From NCBI GenBank assembly GCA_028874915.1, contig JAPPHA010000042.1:1-61514 (forward strand): DNA of 61,514 nucleotides. Direction: 5' to 3'. Position numbers and translations under genes: made by a program. Below are positions 44,874 through 53,865 of this stretch, piece by piece (the first letter of the stretch is position 1; the number at the start of each line of letters is the position of its first letter). The notes under the pieces were generated by a model, which saw only the letters and a program-made list of their open reading frames with translations, had not been told where the DNA came from and searched no databases. The DNA comes from Paracoccaceae bacterium. Lineage in GTDB: Bacteria; Pseudomonadota; Alphaproteobacteria; Rhodobacterales; Rhodobacteraceae.

Positions 44874-45643
44874 TGCCATCCTTCAAACAATTCGACCTGA
44901 CCGGCAAGACTGCACTCGTCACAGGGTGTCGACGCGGAATCGGGCGTGCCATGACCGAAGCGCTGGCCGAGGCGGGTGCGGACATCATCGGTGTTAGCGC
45001 CACGCTCGAATCCTCCGGCAGCGCAGTCGAAGGTGCCGTGACGGCCAGAGGACGATCCTTTGCCGCCCATACGTGCGACTTATCCGATCGTCAGGCTGTC
45101 AACTCACTGACGAAGCGCCTTGCATCCGACCGCATTGTTCCGGACATTCTGGTCAATAATGCAGGAACCATCCTGCGGTCTCCGGCAGCCGAACACCCCG
45201 ATGACTGGTGGGACACGGTCCTGGAAGTCAACCTGACGGCACCCTTCATCCTCAGCCGCGAAATCGGCCGCGCGATGGTCGAGCGCGGTTCCGGAAAAAT
45301 CATTTTCACCGCGTCGCTGTTGACCTTTCAGGGCGGAATCCATGTTCCGGGATATTCGGCGTCCAAGGCAGGCATCGGTCAGCTCACCAAGGCTTTGGCC
45401 AATGAATGGGCAGCCAAGGGCATCAACGTAAACGCAATCGCTCCAGGTTACGTTGAGACCGACAACACACGGGCCTTGCGGGACGACCCGGTTCGTTATG
45501 AAGAGATTTTGAAACGCATTCCTGCCGGCCGTTGGGGGCGCCCGGAGGATTTTGCTGGCCCGGCCGTGTTTTTGGCGTCCTCAGCCTCCGACTACGTCAA
45601 CGGCGAAATCCTGGTCGTCGACGGTGGTTGGATGGGCCGGTAG
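44873..45643 (+). CDS. Short-chain dehydrogenase/reductase, KduD-like
   Basis: Classical SDR of 256 residues, coupled to the zinc dehydrogenase by a TGATG-type overlap. The cofactor loop is VTGCRRGIGRAMTEALAEAGADI, the structural motif NNAGTI, and the catalytic triad Ser in FTASLLTFQGG, with Tyr and Lys in VPGYSASKAG. The C-terminal IAPGYVETDNTRALRDDP and INGEILVVDGGWMGR-like end are typical. The LRSPAAEHPDDWWDTVLEVNL segment is characteristic of 2-deoxy-D-gluconate 3-dehydrogenase (KduD) and close relatives, which reduce or oxidise keto-deoxy sugar acids. This supports a uronate or hexonate theme for the region. Enzyme type is certain, substrate a guess. Confidence 0.9.
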   Translation: MPSFKQFDLTGKTALVTGCRRGIGRAMTEALAEAGADIIGVSATLESSGSAVEGAVTARGRSFAAHTCDLSDRQAVNSLTKRLASDRIVPDILVNNAGTILRSPAAEHPDDWWDTVLEVNLTAPFILSREIGRAMVERGSGKIIFTASLLTFQGGIHVPGYSASKAGIGQLTKALANEWAAKGINVNAIAPGYVETDNTRALRDDPVRYEEILKRIPAGRWGRPEDFAGPAVFLASSASDYVNGEILVVDGGWMGR

Positions 45644-46135
45644 TTCGTGTGACACCGAGTCGGAGTTCAAGCTCCGAAATCGACGGAGTTCCGTTTTTCA
45701 CGGCGAAACAGGCGTTGGGTTCCGATTGCCTTGGGTACGTTGCCGGAAGAACTCAAGAACTGAACACCTGATTCCGGTCAGCGGACGGGAGTCGAAGGCA
45801 ACATCGAGGATGACGGATTTGCCTGGAGGCGGGCTATCGCAATGATGTGGAATGGCCGAGTGGAAGCATTCAATGTGACCAGGCGCCGTAGCCTTGGAAC
45901 TCGGAAATCGACAAGCAATGGTGTAGGCGCAATGCATCCGGGGCCACTTGGAAAATTCATCGTGGATTGCCGAGCCCCCTTGACCGATGGAATGCGGTTG
46001 CGGGCGGGATTTTGGTGGCAGCAAGGGGCGAAGCTTACTGATATCGACGATTCGCCCCGGGTGCCACAGGCTGCCCTTGAGCCAGGAGTCGCGCCTTGAC
46101 GCGTGCCAGCAGGATTGCTACCCACGCGCCCTGTC
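45644..46135. other. Stretch with nothing recognisable before the tRNA
   Basis: About 490 bases without a supported gene. Short frames on both strands lack ribosome sites and family pattern. It may hold the tRNA promoter, but no clear -35/-10 pair was identified. Confidence 0.4.
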
Positions 46136-46219
46136 GGGCGACGAGCTGCAAGGTGCGGCAGCGGACTGTAACTCCGCCGGGGTGACCCATGCCTGGTTCG
46201 ATTCCAGGGTCGCCCACCA
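46136..46219 (+). tRNA. tRNA-Tyr (anticodon GTA), CCA encoded
   Basis: An 84-base cloverleaf: acceptor arm GGGCGAC (46136-46142) pairs perfectly with GTCGCCC (46209-46215), discriminator A and encoded CCA (46217-46219). The anticodon stem is GCGGA/TCCGC around the loop CTGTAAC, giving GTA. A 14-base variable region forms a short hairpin (GGG/CCC), as in class II tRNAs, and the T arm is CCTGG-TTCGATT-CCAGG. The D arm is irregular: a short GCT(G)/(C)GGC stem with a G-T pair and a small loop containing GG; the usual T8 and A14 are not present. The irregular D arm makes it either a divergent tRNA-Tyr or a second copy. Confidence 0.78.
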
Positions 46220-46500
46220 TCCAATCCAGACGTGGCTGGACACTCGAACTGGCAACAAACGTGCCTGGATTTGGGCTGCCGCCTGAAGGGCATCTGCCAT
46301 TCTGCTTCGGATCAACGGGAACGACTGAAATCTCCAGGTCGTCCCAGCTCCCGGATCAAATCACATTGAGTTCTGATGAGCCGGATTGAACAGTCTGATG
46401 CCCCCGCCATATGCCACTCAACCGGACCTCACCGAAGTCAGGACACTTGGACATTCGACCGCTGTGGAAACGGTTTCCCGCGTATGTACGGGATCGGCAG

Positions 46501-47280
46501 TTAATCCGGCGAGACCGATTGCAGGTACGGGGTCATCCAACCGAGAGAATCTCCGGTCGGGCCGACCGGGTTGTATTCGGCACCCAGAGGCGTGTTCCAG
46601 CCGAGCGCGGCGATGGCTGCGAAAACGGTCGCGTAGTCGACATCGCCACGATCCGGCGGGCCACGGTCCGGAACTGATGCGAATTGGACATGGCCGATCA
46701 CGGATTGGAGGGCCGCAAATCTGGTGGTCGGATCGCCTTCGGTTCGGCCAATGTGATAGCAGTCAAACATCAGCCGAAGATTGGGTGCTGCGACTTCGTC
46801 GATGACTTGCAGGGCTTGGCCGGTGGTTTCGAGAAAGTAACCCGGTGCGTCGTGGCGGTTAATCGGCTCGATCAGGATCGTGATTCCGAGCGGTTCCGCC
46901 ATTGCTGTTGCGAAGTCCAGGTTGTCGAGAAACGTCTTCCTGGCCACGGAACCCCGGGCCTTGCCCGCCATCACATGGACGGCGCGCGCCCCGACTTTGT
47001 CCGCATAGTCGATCGCTTCCTGAATGGATTCCTGAGCCTCAGTCTGGCGAAAGGGTACAGCGGCAAGACCGAATTCGCCTCGGGCAAGGGTTCCGCGGCG
47101 TGTATTCAGGCTCAGGAACGGCAATCCGGTTTCGGTAAGGGCACTCCGGAGTGTGGCAGCCGGGGTGTCGTATGGCCAATGGCACTCCACGGCCGAAAAC
47201 CCGGCGGCCTTGGCCGCGTGCACGGCATCAGGAAGGGGACGATTAGCCCACAGAAAACCGAGATTGGCTGAAAACCGCAT
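46501..47280 (-). CDS. Hydroxypyruvate isomerase-like TIM-barrel protein
   Basis: 259 residues from the ATG at 47280, where the family pattern begins (MRFSANLGFLWANRPLPDAV). Further features of the Hyi/OtnI group are FSAVECHWPYDTPAATLR, GARAVHVMAGKARG, LIEPINRHDAPGYFLETTGQA, and the metal residues in LMFDCYHIGRTEGDP, then IGHVQFASVPDRGPPDRGDVDY and GAEYNPVGPTGDSLGW. Metal ligands Glu (EPINR), Asp (FDCYH), His (HVQFA) and Glu (GAEY) are all present. Hyi interconverts hydroxypyruvate and tartronate semialdehyde, while OtnI acts on 2-oxo-tetronate; either could belong to the sugar-acid cluster 1 kb away. It is on the opposite strand and may be independent. Confidence 0.87.
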   Translation of the reverse strand: MRFSANLGFLWANRPLPDAVHAAKAAGFSAVECHWPYDTPAATLRSALTETGLPFLSLNTRRGTLARGEFGLAAVPFRQTEAQESIQEAIDYADKVGARAVHVMAGKARGSVARKTFLDNLDFATAMAEPLGITILIEPINRHDAPGYFLETTGQALQVIDEVAAPNLRLMFDCYHIGRTEGDPTTRFAALQSVIGHVQFASVPDRGPPDRGDVDYATVFAAIAALGWNTPLGAEYNPVGPTGDSLGWMTPYLQSVSPD

Positions 47281-47394
47281 CCGTCGCTCTTCTCGCCGCC
47301 TGGTCATCGCGCAATTGCGACTCGCCTTCCGGTCAGGAACGGATGGTCAGGCACCGGATTCCGCACGACTTCGGCAACGGGTTGCAGGCGGGCG

Positions 47395-47425
47395 CGTGTG
47401 ACGTGCCCGTGTGACGTGCCCGTGT
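47395..47425. repeat. Short tandem repeat, 13-base unit x2.4
   Basis: Two exact copies of CGTGTGACGTGCC (47395-47407, 47408-47420) and a partial third lie between the isomerase-like and cytosine deaminase-like genes. Probably simple slippage. Confidence 0.6.
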
Positions 47426-47496
47426 CGTCCGAAGCGACTCTCACCGAGACAAATTCGATGAAACGGGTGTTGAACCGAGGCCGGAAATGGCACGGG

Positions 47497-48798
47497 TCAA
47501 GATTGATCGGCATCGGCCGGACGATTCCGTTCCGTGAAGTCGACGCTAACCTCGGCTCCGCCGATGCAAAGACGGGATTCCGCCGGTCGGGATGACGCGA
47601 TGATTTCGCCTCTTCTCAGCACTTGGAGCCGGGTGGCCTGGATCCGCATCGCTTCGATTGGGTTGCTGGCCTGGAGGACGACGAGATCGGCATGACAGCC
47701 GGGTTCGAGTCCATAGCCCTCAAGCCGCATCGCCGCCGCTGCCGTCGTGGTTACGCTTTCATACATCGCCTGCATGTCGTCGACACCTGTCATGTGTCCC
47801 ACATGAACGGCCATTTTCGCGACTTCCAGCATGTCATGGGAACCAAGCGCATACCAGGGATCCATCACGCAGTCATGGCCGAGCGCCACCGGAATGCCTT
47901 CTGCAAGCATTTCCCGGATCCGGGTCAGGCCTCGACGCTTCGGATAGGTGTCGTGGCGACCCTGGATCGTGATGTTGATCAGGGGATTGGCGATCGCGAA
48001 CAATTCGGCTTCCCGGATGAGCGGGAGCAGTTTGCTGACATAGTAGTTGTCCATGGAGTGCATGGAGGTCAGATGAGACCCGGACACCCGGCCGTTGAGT
48101 CCGAGGCGTGTCGTCTCATACGCGAGGGTTTCGATGTGGCGAGACATCGGGTCATCGGTTTCGTCGCAATGCATGTCGACCAGGAGCCCGCGCCGTTCGG
48201 CCAGTTCGCACAGCGCCCGGACAGACCGGGTTCCATCGTCCATCGTGCGCTCGAAATGGGGGATCCCGCCCACCACCTCGACACCCATGTCGAGCGCTCG
48301 TTCCAGGTTCTCTATGGCACCTGGCTGGCGATAGTAGCCATTCTGTGGAAAGGCGACGAGTTGAAGGTCAAACCAGGAACTGATCTCGCGCCTCAGCTCC
48401 AGAAGTGCCTCGACCGCCACCAGCCTTGGGTCACTGACGTCAACATGGCTCCGGATGGCAAGGCAACCCTTGGCCGCCGACCAGTAACAGAGCCTGCGGG
48501 CGCGGTCCTTCACGTCGTCATGGGTCAGCGTCGGAACGAGTTCACCCCAGATCGTTATGCCTTCGAGTAGAGTGCCGCTCAGGTTTTCGCGTGGTCGACC
48601 ACGGCTGAGAGTGGCATCGATGTGGAAATGAGGATCGACGAACGGTGGCGAGACCAGCCAGCCGTCTACGTCGAAAGTGCGGACGGATTTGCCGCCAAGT
48701 TGATGTCCGATGTCTGCGATCCGTCCACCCCGAACGGCAATATCAATTCCGGTGCGTCCGTCTGGCAGGGATGCGTTGTGGATCATGAGGTCATGCAT
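47497..48798 (-). CDS. Amidohydrolase, cytosine deaminase-like (CodA family)
   Basis: 433-residue metal-dependent deaminase. The metal motif PPFVDPHFHIDATLSRGRPR (about residue 55) matches CodA and related N-isopropylammelide-type enzymes; next are AIRSHVDVSDPRLVAVEALL, LLVDMHCDETDDPMSRHIETLA (second histidine and the catalytic region), GRVSGSHLTSMHSM and the terminal aspartate in VALGHDCVMDPWYALGSHDML. CodA deaminates cytosine to uracil; creatinine, isoguanine and triazine substrates occur in relatives. Immediately upstream on the same strand is the decayed remains of a nucleoside ABC permease, so this was the distal gene of a nucleobase uptake-and-deamination operon. Substrate probably a pyrimidine, not proven. 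Confidence 0.87.
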   Translation of the reverse strand: MHDLMIHNASLPDGRTGIDIAVRGGRIADIGHQLGGKSVRTFDVDGWLVSPPFVDPHFHIDATLSRGRPRENLSGTLLEGITIWGELVPTLTHDDVKDRARRLCYWSAAKGCLAIRSHVDVSDPRLVAVEALLELRREISSWFDLQLVAFPQNGYYRQPGAIENLERALDMGVEVVGGIPHFERTMDDGTRSVRALCELAERRGLLVDMHCDETDDPMSRHIETLAYETTRLGLNGRVSGSHLTSMHSMDNYYVSKLLPLIREAELFAIANPLINITIQGRHDTYPKRRGLTRIREMLAEGIPVALGHDCVMDPWYALGSHDMLEVAKMAVHVGHMTGVDDMQAMYESVTTTAAAAMRLEGYGLEPGCHADLVVLQASNPIEAMRIQATRLQVLRRGEIIASSRPAESRLCIGGAEVSVDFTERNRPADADQS

Positions 48799-48829
48799 GA
48801 ATCACCTGTTTCGATTGGTGGGATCGATG

Positions 48830-49642
48830 TCAATTCCGCTCCAAGTGGCGCCAAATTCGGTCGCCGTGCCGAAGCGGTTTCAAGAGCACTCGAGGGCAGA
48901 CGGCGCGCCGGGTCATGAAGATCATGGTGAGGATACCGAGAATGTAGGGCAGGGCGAGGAAAAACTGCTTGTTGGCGCCGACGGCAGGCCGTGCCGACGC
49001 CCGCTGGGCATCGAATTGAGCGAATGGAGGTGCCACGAGATTGGCCTTGCTCGGTTTTCGGCATGCAAAAACGACCATCGCAACACGGATACAACCGCGT
49101 CCCTTGGCGATTCCGAAACGGAAAGCATCGAAAGCCGACACTGTCTGAACGGCACCTCCCAAGGCCAAGTTCGCAGACCCTCCGGTCACAGCGTGGGACC
49201 GGACCCGGAGCCCATCGAATTCCTTGAACCCGACCGGCACCGGGTTCTTCCCCGCCATCCAGCGAAAGGAACGATCTAGAGGCGTCGTCACGATTTGCAG
49301 GTGCAGACAGAACACGTGGCGCTGAGAACTGTCTCAAGCAGGATGATGCCGATCTCGGCCATGTGCTGGGAGACCCTGACGCGGACGATCGAGGGGCGTG
49401 CATGGTGCCGAAGACGGCTCTCGTCGGGACTGCAAACCCCAAACCGTCTCGAACCCGCTGCCGAATTGAGCCCGCAGCCAACTGGAAATGGTCACGAATG
49501 CCATGATTCCGTCGATTCCGAGATTGAGCATTCCTGCTCTCTCGCAGAGCAGATCCCAGAATGTTGCAAAGATGAAAGTGCTGAATTTTCCGGGCGTTGC
49601 AGGCCGGAAACCGGCAGTACTGAATGTCTTGACTGTGTCCAC
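48830..49642 (-). pseudogene. Broken nucleoside ABC transporter permease
   Basis: Frames on the minus strand preserve the outline of a permease of the BmpA-associated nucleoside importer family. The N-terminal part contains ATFWDLLCERAGMLNLGIDGIMAF (49642-49334), matching the family's LISERAGVLNLGVEGMM; after frame changes a second section (49315-48830) ends QFFLALPYILGILTMIFMTRRAVC. The middle membrane helices are lost between these parts. At least two frameshifts and a deletion make it non-functional. It lies 32 bases upstream of the cytosine deaminase-like gene, and its partners (second permease, ATPase, binding protein) are missing, so the uptake system has been lost. Confidence 0.72.
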
Positions 49643-50464
49643 GCTTGCCGGCGGCCGATGGGAATGTGTGTACGCGGGGAAATGCTGACCGGAAAGTTTT
49701 CGTCATCCGCTTTGACCGAATCTGGTTGCGAACCGGTTACGCGCTGAGGAGCACCGGAAACAGCGAGACAGCCGTGGTGACATTGGCAATGCAGCTTGGG
49801 ACAACCGTGTCGTGGCTCTCATGGCGTTGGAAGGCGGGTCAATATTGGCGCGAATCAAGGGTGGTATTCACGTGGACTTAACACCTGGAAAGTGACAGGG
49901 GCGATTTCAGGGTTAACGAATTGAATGCCCAGACAACCACACTGGAACTCGATTTTTGCAATCTTGACGATCTGGCCGCCAAACCCGACGAGACATTCAA
50001 TCGCCGGGAATTGCCCCTTGCTGTGCCGTTGCGCTTCGAATTGGCTGAGGCACTGGTTGACTCACTCACCGGTGTGCCGGGCCGGATGGCATGACAAAGG
50101 CATTCGAGGGAATGCTCATGTCAAAGGCAGAATTGCGGAGAATCGCAGGTTTGAGCCTTCGAACTGCAGTCCAGAAGTCCTCCCCGGAGACTGTTTCCTT
50201 CGGGCATGGAATACACTCAGTCCCATATGCCGTGGGAAACGTATTCAGAACAAAGAGGATCATACCGCAATTCTGGAACAACGTGCTTCGTTATCGACTG
50301 GGAAATCGTTTTCGCGTCAACCTGGACAGCTCGTCTGATCCGGATCTCAGGCGTCAATTTCCGAACCGGTCCATTCCATGGCTGCAAGGCACTGACGGCC
50401 GGTCCGCAAGGTACGATCGCAAGACGTGGCCGTTGTGCGATCGTTCCAGGACCGGCGCGCCGGT
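49643..50464. other. Long stretch without a credible gene
   Basis: About 820 bases. A plus-strand frame around 49917-50093 (NAQTTTLELDFCNLDDLAAKPDETF...) and one at 50091-50400 (VPYAVGNVFRTKRIIPQFWN...) look faintly protein-like but match nothing I know and lack clear starts. They are probably pieces of decayed genes from the same lost region. Confidence 0.4.
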
Positions 50465-50797
50465 TCAGGCTGTCGTGGTAAGCCGCAATCCGACGGAGCC
50501 GGCGAGAATGAACGCGATGCAGGCGACCTGGAACGCCCCAAGGCGTTCACCGAAGACGAGAAATCCGATCGCGGACGCCGCCAGAATTCCGATACCGGCC
50601 CAGATCGCGTAGGCAATGCCGACGGGGATGATCTTGATCGCCGGCGCGAATGCCCAGAAACAGCACATGAAGCAGATGATCGAGAGTACCCCCCAGTGCC
50701 ATTTCGCGAAACCATCCGACAACTTTAACAGAAACGTTCCGGCAACCTCGAGCACAATTGCAATGCCCAAGAAACTCCAAGCGGTCATGAGACTCAT
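50465..50797 (-). CDS. Small multidrug resistance (SMR) family transporter
   Basis: 110-residue, four-helix inner-membrane transporter. Helices: residues 6-26 (WSFLGIAIVLEVAGTFLLKLS), 33-52, 58-78 (VGIAYAIWAGIGILAASAIGF) and 85-105 (GAFQVACIAFILAGSVGLRL). The essential membrane glutamate is in VLEVAGT (helix 1), and the conserved AYAIWAGIG matches EmrE/QacE/SugE proteins. SMR proteins work as antiparallel or parallel dimers and exchange protons for cationic drugs or guanidinium; the distinction between Qac and Gdx types is not readable from sequence with confidence. It stands alone between two pseudogene stretches. Confidence 0.9.
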   Translation of the reverse strand: MSLMTAWSFLGIAIVLEVAGTFLLKLSDGFAKWHWGVLSIICFMCCFWAFAPAIKIIPVGIAYAIWAGIGILAASAIGFLVFGERLGAFQVACIAFILAGSVGLRLTTTA

Positions 50798-51174
50798 CCT
50801 TGATCAGGCGAAAATCGGTCCGACTTGTATCCGGTTTCCCTCTGGCGCTGCCAGCCATTCCGTGAATATGGATGCCTCGGCACCAGGGAGAGTTCCTGCA
50901 CGGCATACGCCCGGCCCGTTGTGGCCCGGACACGGGACAGGCGCCAAGGTCAAGCCGGTCCGGCGGTTCTCGGTCATGGTGCCTCTTTGTTGGTCTGGTT
51001 GCGCCAGATTTGCCTTTGATCGCACCGCAGGCGTTTTTCAACTTCTGCGATCCGGGTCAGCCAAATGACGTCTAGCTACGTCCCCGAACGGGTTGCCGCC
51101 GGCATTCCCGGGTCGAAAAACAGAGTGCGTGCACGGACAGTGAGTCGACGTTCAAGGACGAAACAGGACGGCAT
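50798..51174. other. Stretch with nothing recognisable
   Basis: About 380 bases upstream of the SMR gene and before the sulfatase relic. No open frame shows a sulfatase active-site CxPxR or another family pattern, so the 5' part of that gene is absent or unrecognisable. Confidence 0.4.
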
Positions 51175-51870
51175 ATGGCGTTTGCTGTTTGTTACGGTCG
51201 TTATTCCCGGGTCGAAGACTCCGTTGGACACATCCTCGACAACTTTACCGAATACGGACTGCCGAATCGGACGACGGGCGTCTACACCTCTGATCACGGC
51301 GACAATGTCGGTGCCAGTGGGGTGTGGGAAAGTTCACCCTGTACCCAGGAATGTGTTGCCGTCCATTTGATTCGGGCATGGCTTGGGATTCCGGCGTGGG
51401 AATTCCGGACTCCTGCTGGCCGCATTGATCTTGCCGTCACCAGGCCGGATCACTTCGGGCTCGAATTCGCTCCCGGCGACCGGTCGTTGTTTGATTTCGT
51501 CGATGATCCTCCCGAAACGGACCAGGTCGCCTTGAGCGAGCATCATGCGGCTGGTGCCGTTTCGGGAGCCTTCATGAATTGCCGCGGACAACGGAAATAC
51601 GACGACTTTGCAGAGTGTTCCCGCCAGAACTCTTCGACCTCGAAGCGGAACCCGATGCGTTCATCAACCTCGGGACTGACCCGACATATTCGAATGTATA
51701 CGCCGGGCTTCACGAGTGCCTTGTCGGAATCTGTGATCCCGACGAAGTCGATCAGCAGGCCCTTGCCGAACAGGCGGATATAATCGGGAGCTAAGGCGGT
51801 CGGGATGCGGCCCTAAGGCTCGGAGCGCGGGGGCCAGGATGTCCGGCACAGAGCCGGTTTTTCCGAGCGG
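51175..51870 (+). pseudogene. C-terminal part of a sulfatase, frameshifted
   Basis: The open frame from 51175 contains YGRYSRVEDSVGHILDNFTEYG and TGVYTSDHGDNVGASG, the HGDxxG metal region of sulfatases and alkaline-phosphatase-type hydrolases, then SRSLFDF-like and VALSEHHAAGAVSGAFM. After a frame change the end appears as VFPPELFDLEAEPDAFINLG, GLHECLVGICDPDEVDQQAL and, beyond an in-frame TAA at 51793-51795, GGRDAALRLGARGP. The order matches choline-sulfatase/arylsulfatase C-termini. The whole N-terminal half, including the formylglycine cysteine, is missing. It is a decayed gene pointing toward the histidine operon. Confidence 0.7.
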
Positions 51871-51930
51871 ACACAATTCTGGAAGCGTGTTCGATTCTGC
51901 CGACCGCAGCCCCGGAATCACGCATCTACG

Positions 51931-52260
51931 TCATGGTCTCCGATCGCGCTGCCTTTTTTCTGCGACTCCCGACATGCCCTCACGGCGTTCAAGTTCGACG
52001 AGCACGTCGTCGAATCGAACGTTTCCGGCCGCGAGCATGACCAGGAGATGGAAAACCACGTCGGCGGCTTCCCGGGTCAAGTTTTCGCGGTCTCCAGCCA
52101 CACAGGCAATGATGGCTTCGACCGATTCCTCGCCGAATTTCTCGGCGCATTTGAGAGGTCCGCCGGCGAGCAGATCAGCCACATGGGACTCGACGCGCGC
52201 CGGATCAGCGACCTTGCGGGAGTCGATGGTTCGGACCAGTCGGGAAAGAACGTCGGACAT
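51931..52260 (-). CDS. hisE: Phosphoribosyl-ATP pyrophosphohydrolase
   Basis: 109-residue HisE, which removes pyrophosphate from phosphoribosyl-ATP in step two of histidine synthesis. The family pattern is complete: LVRTIDSRKVADPARVESHVADLLAGGPLKCAEKFGEESVEAIIACVAGDRENLTREAADVVFHLLVMLAAGNV (seen in sections; the acidic EE..E and ExxD metal motif is in KFGEESVEAII and EAADVVFHL). It is separate from HisI here, unlike the fused enterobacterial HisIE. It is the last gene of the his set, four bases after hisF stops. No hisI, hisC, hisD or hisG is in the window. Confidence 0.93.
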   Translation of the reverse strand: MSDVLSRLVRTIDSRKVADPARVESHVADLLAGGPLKCAEKFGEESVEAIIACVAGDRENLTREAADVVFHLLVMLAAGNVRFDDVLVELERREGMSGVAEKRQRDRRP

Positions 52261-52263
52261 GGC

Positions 52264-53022
52264 CTATTGCCGCACCGCTATCCCGTGATCGGCCATGAAC
52301 GCCTTGGCCTCACCGATGCTATGATCCCCGAAATGAAAAATGGAGGCGGCGAGTACGGCGCTGGCGCCGCCGTGTATGACTCCATCTACGAGATGGCTGA
52401 GCGTTCCAACGCCGCCGGAAGCGATAACCGGCAGCCGAACGGCATCAACGATGGTCCGGGTCAGCGTCAGGTCATAGCCGTCGCGGGTTCCGTCCCTGTC
52501 CATGGATGTCAGAAGGATTTCCCCGGCGCCCTTGGATTCGACGAGTTTCGCGAACGCGACGGCATCGATGTCCGTCATTCGCGATCCACCGTGGGTTGAA
52601 ATCACCCAGTGCCCGTTTCCGGTCGACTTGGCATCGATCGCCACAACCACACACTGGCGACCAAACCTGTCGGCGCAGTCGGAGATGATCGCCGGATTGG
52701 CGACGGCCGCGGAGTTGATCGAAACCTTGTCGGCACCGGCCATCAGCAGGGCTTGCATGTCGTCGGGAGACCGGACGCCCCCTCCGGCCGTGACTGGAAC
52801 GAAGCACTGCTCTGCCGTCCTGCGAACGATGTCCTCCATCGTGCCGCGGTTCTCGCGGGTCGCGGCAATGTCGAGAAAGCAGATCTCGTCGGCGCCGGCG
52901 TCGTCATAGGCCCGGGCGCTTTCGACGGGATCGCCGGCATCGACGAGGGAGACGAAATTCACACCCTTGACCACGCGTCCATCGGCGACGTCGAGGCAGG
53001 GAATGATTCGGGTCTTCAACAT
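52264..53022 (-). CDS. hisF: Imidazole glycerol phosphate synthase, cyclase subunit
   Basis: 252-residue TIM barrel, which uses ammonia delivered by HisH to form imidazole glycerol phosphate and AICAR. The catalytic aspartates are in [19 protein letters not shown] (residue 11 region) and in [15 protein letters not shown] (about residue 130). Phosphate-binding glycine loops are visible as [11 protein letters not shown] and [10 protein letters not shown]. The C-terminal [15 protein letters not shown] is typical. It overlaps hisA by seven bases and lies three bases before hisE, confirming one transcription unit with hisB, hisH and hisA. It would work as a complex with the HisH protein encoded upstream. 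Confidence 0.96.
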   Translation of the reverse strand: MLKTRIIPCLDVADGRVVKGVNFVSLVDAGDPVESARAYDDAGADEICFLDIAATRENRGTMEDIVRRTAEQCFVPVTAGGGVRSPDDMQALLMAGADKVSINSAAVANPAIISDCADRFGRQCVVVAIDAKSTGNGHWVISTHGGSRMTDIDAVAFAKLVESKGAGEILLTSMDRDGTRDGYDLTLTRTIVDAVRLPVIASGGVGTLSHLVDGVIHGGASAVLAASIFHFGDHSIGEAKAFMADHGIAVRQ

Positions 53023-53771
53023 CCTGTGACTGTCCTTCGCGTCGGGGCTGGCGCCTTCAGCACGGCCAGCGCTTCCTTTAGATCGATGGCTCGGTCGTAG
53101 ATGGCGCGACCGGCGATCGCGCCGGCGAGTTCAGCTCCGCAATCTCTCAGCGCTTCAAGATCACTGAGCGACGCGATACCACCCGAGGCGATGACGGGAA
53201 TCGCAACGGAGTCTGCGAGGGCTGCGGTCCTCCCGACATTCGGACCTGCAAGAGCGCCGTCCCGATCGATGTCGGTGTAAATGACGGCAGCAACCCCCGT
53301 GTCCTCGAACTGCCGGGCCAGTTCGGTCGCACCTACGACCGTCTGCATGACCCAACCCCGTGTTGCAACCTTGCCCGAGCGGGCGTCGATTCCGATCGCG
53401 ATCCGACCGGGCGCCAGTCTGCATGCACGCCGGACAAGTTCCGGGTTCTCGACTGAAGCGGTACCGAGGATGACTCGCGAGACGCCGAGCGAAAGCCAGC
53501 GTTCGATGGTCTCCAGATCGCGAATACCGCCACCGAGCTGAACGGGAATCGAGACGGTATCCAGGATATCGCGGATGGCCGCGTCGTTGGCCGGGCGCCC
53601 CGCGAAGGCGCCGTCAAGATCGACGACATGCAGCCATTCGCAACCTGCGTTTTCGAATTCCCGGGCCTGTTCGGCCGGTAAGGCATTGTAGACGGTCGCC
53701 TGGTCCTTGTCTCCACGGAGCAGGCGAACACAACGGCCGTTCCTGAGGTCGATTGCCGGGAACAGGATCAT
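53016..53771 (-). CDS. hisA: ProFAR isomerase
   Basis: 251-residue isomerase converting ProFAR to PRFAR. The open frame extends far upstream, but the ATG at 53771 opens the family start [21 protein letters not shown], with the catalytic aspartate at residue 8. The second aspartate lies in [16 protein letters not shown] (about residue 130), with phosphate loops [13 protein letters not shown] and SGGIASLSD. The end overlaps hisF by seven bases. A 94-base gap separates it from hisH, the only sizeable gap in the operon. The (beta/alpha)8 fold is related to HisF, and both show the half-barrel repeat. Confidence 0.95.
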   Translation of the reverse strand: MILFPAIDLRNGRCVRLLRGDKDQATVYNALPAEQAREFENAGCEWLHVVDLDGAFAGRPANDAAIRDILDTVSIPVQLGGGIRDLETIERWLSLGVSRVILGTASVENPELVRRACRLAPGRIAIGIDARSGKVATRGWVMQTVVGATELARQFEDTGVAAVIYTDIDRDGALAGPNVGRTAALADSVAIPVIASGGIASLSDLEALRDCGAELAGAIAGRAIYDRAIDLKEALAVLKAPAPTRRTVTGC

Positions 53772-53865
53772 CGGAAGCGAATCCGGAGTCGCGGCCTGCC
53801 TGCCGGGTTCGGCGCTCGCAGGTACCGGATTCCTCCGGCTGGCAGGGCTGATGCCGGCAATCCGG

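Noticed and set aside
46035-46220. 61-codon minus-strand frame GDPGIEPGMGHPGG...
   Set aside because: It is antisense to the tRNA-Tyr and is the kind of spurious protein often annotated over tRNA genes.
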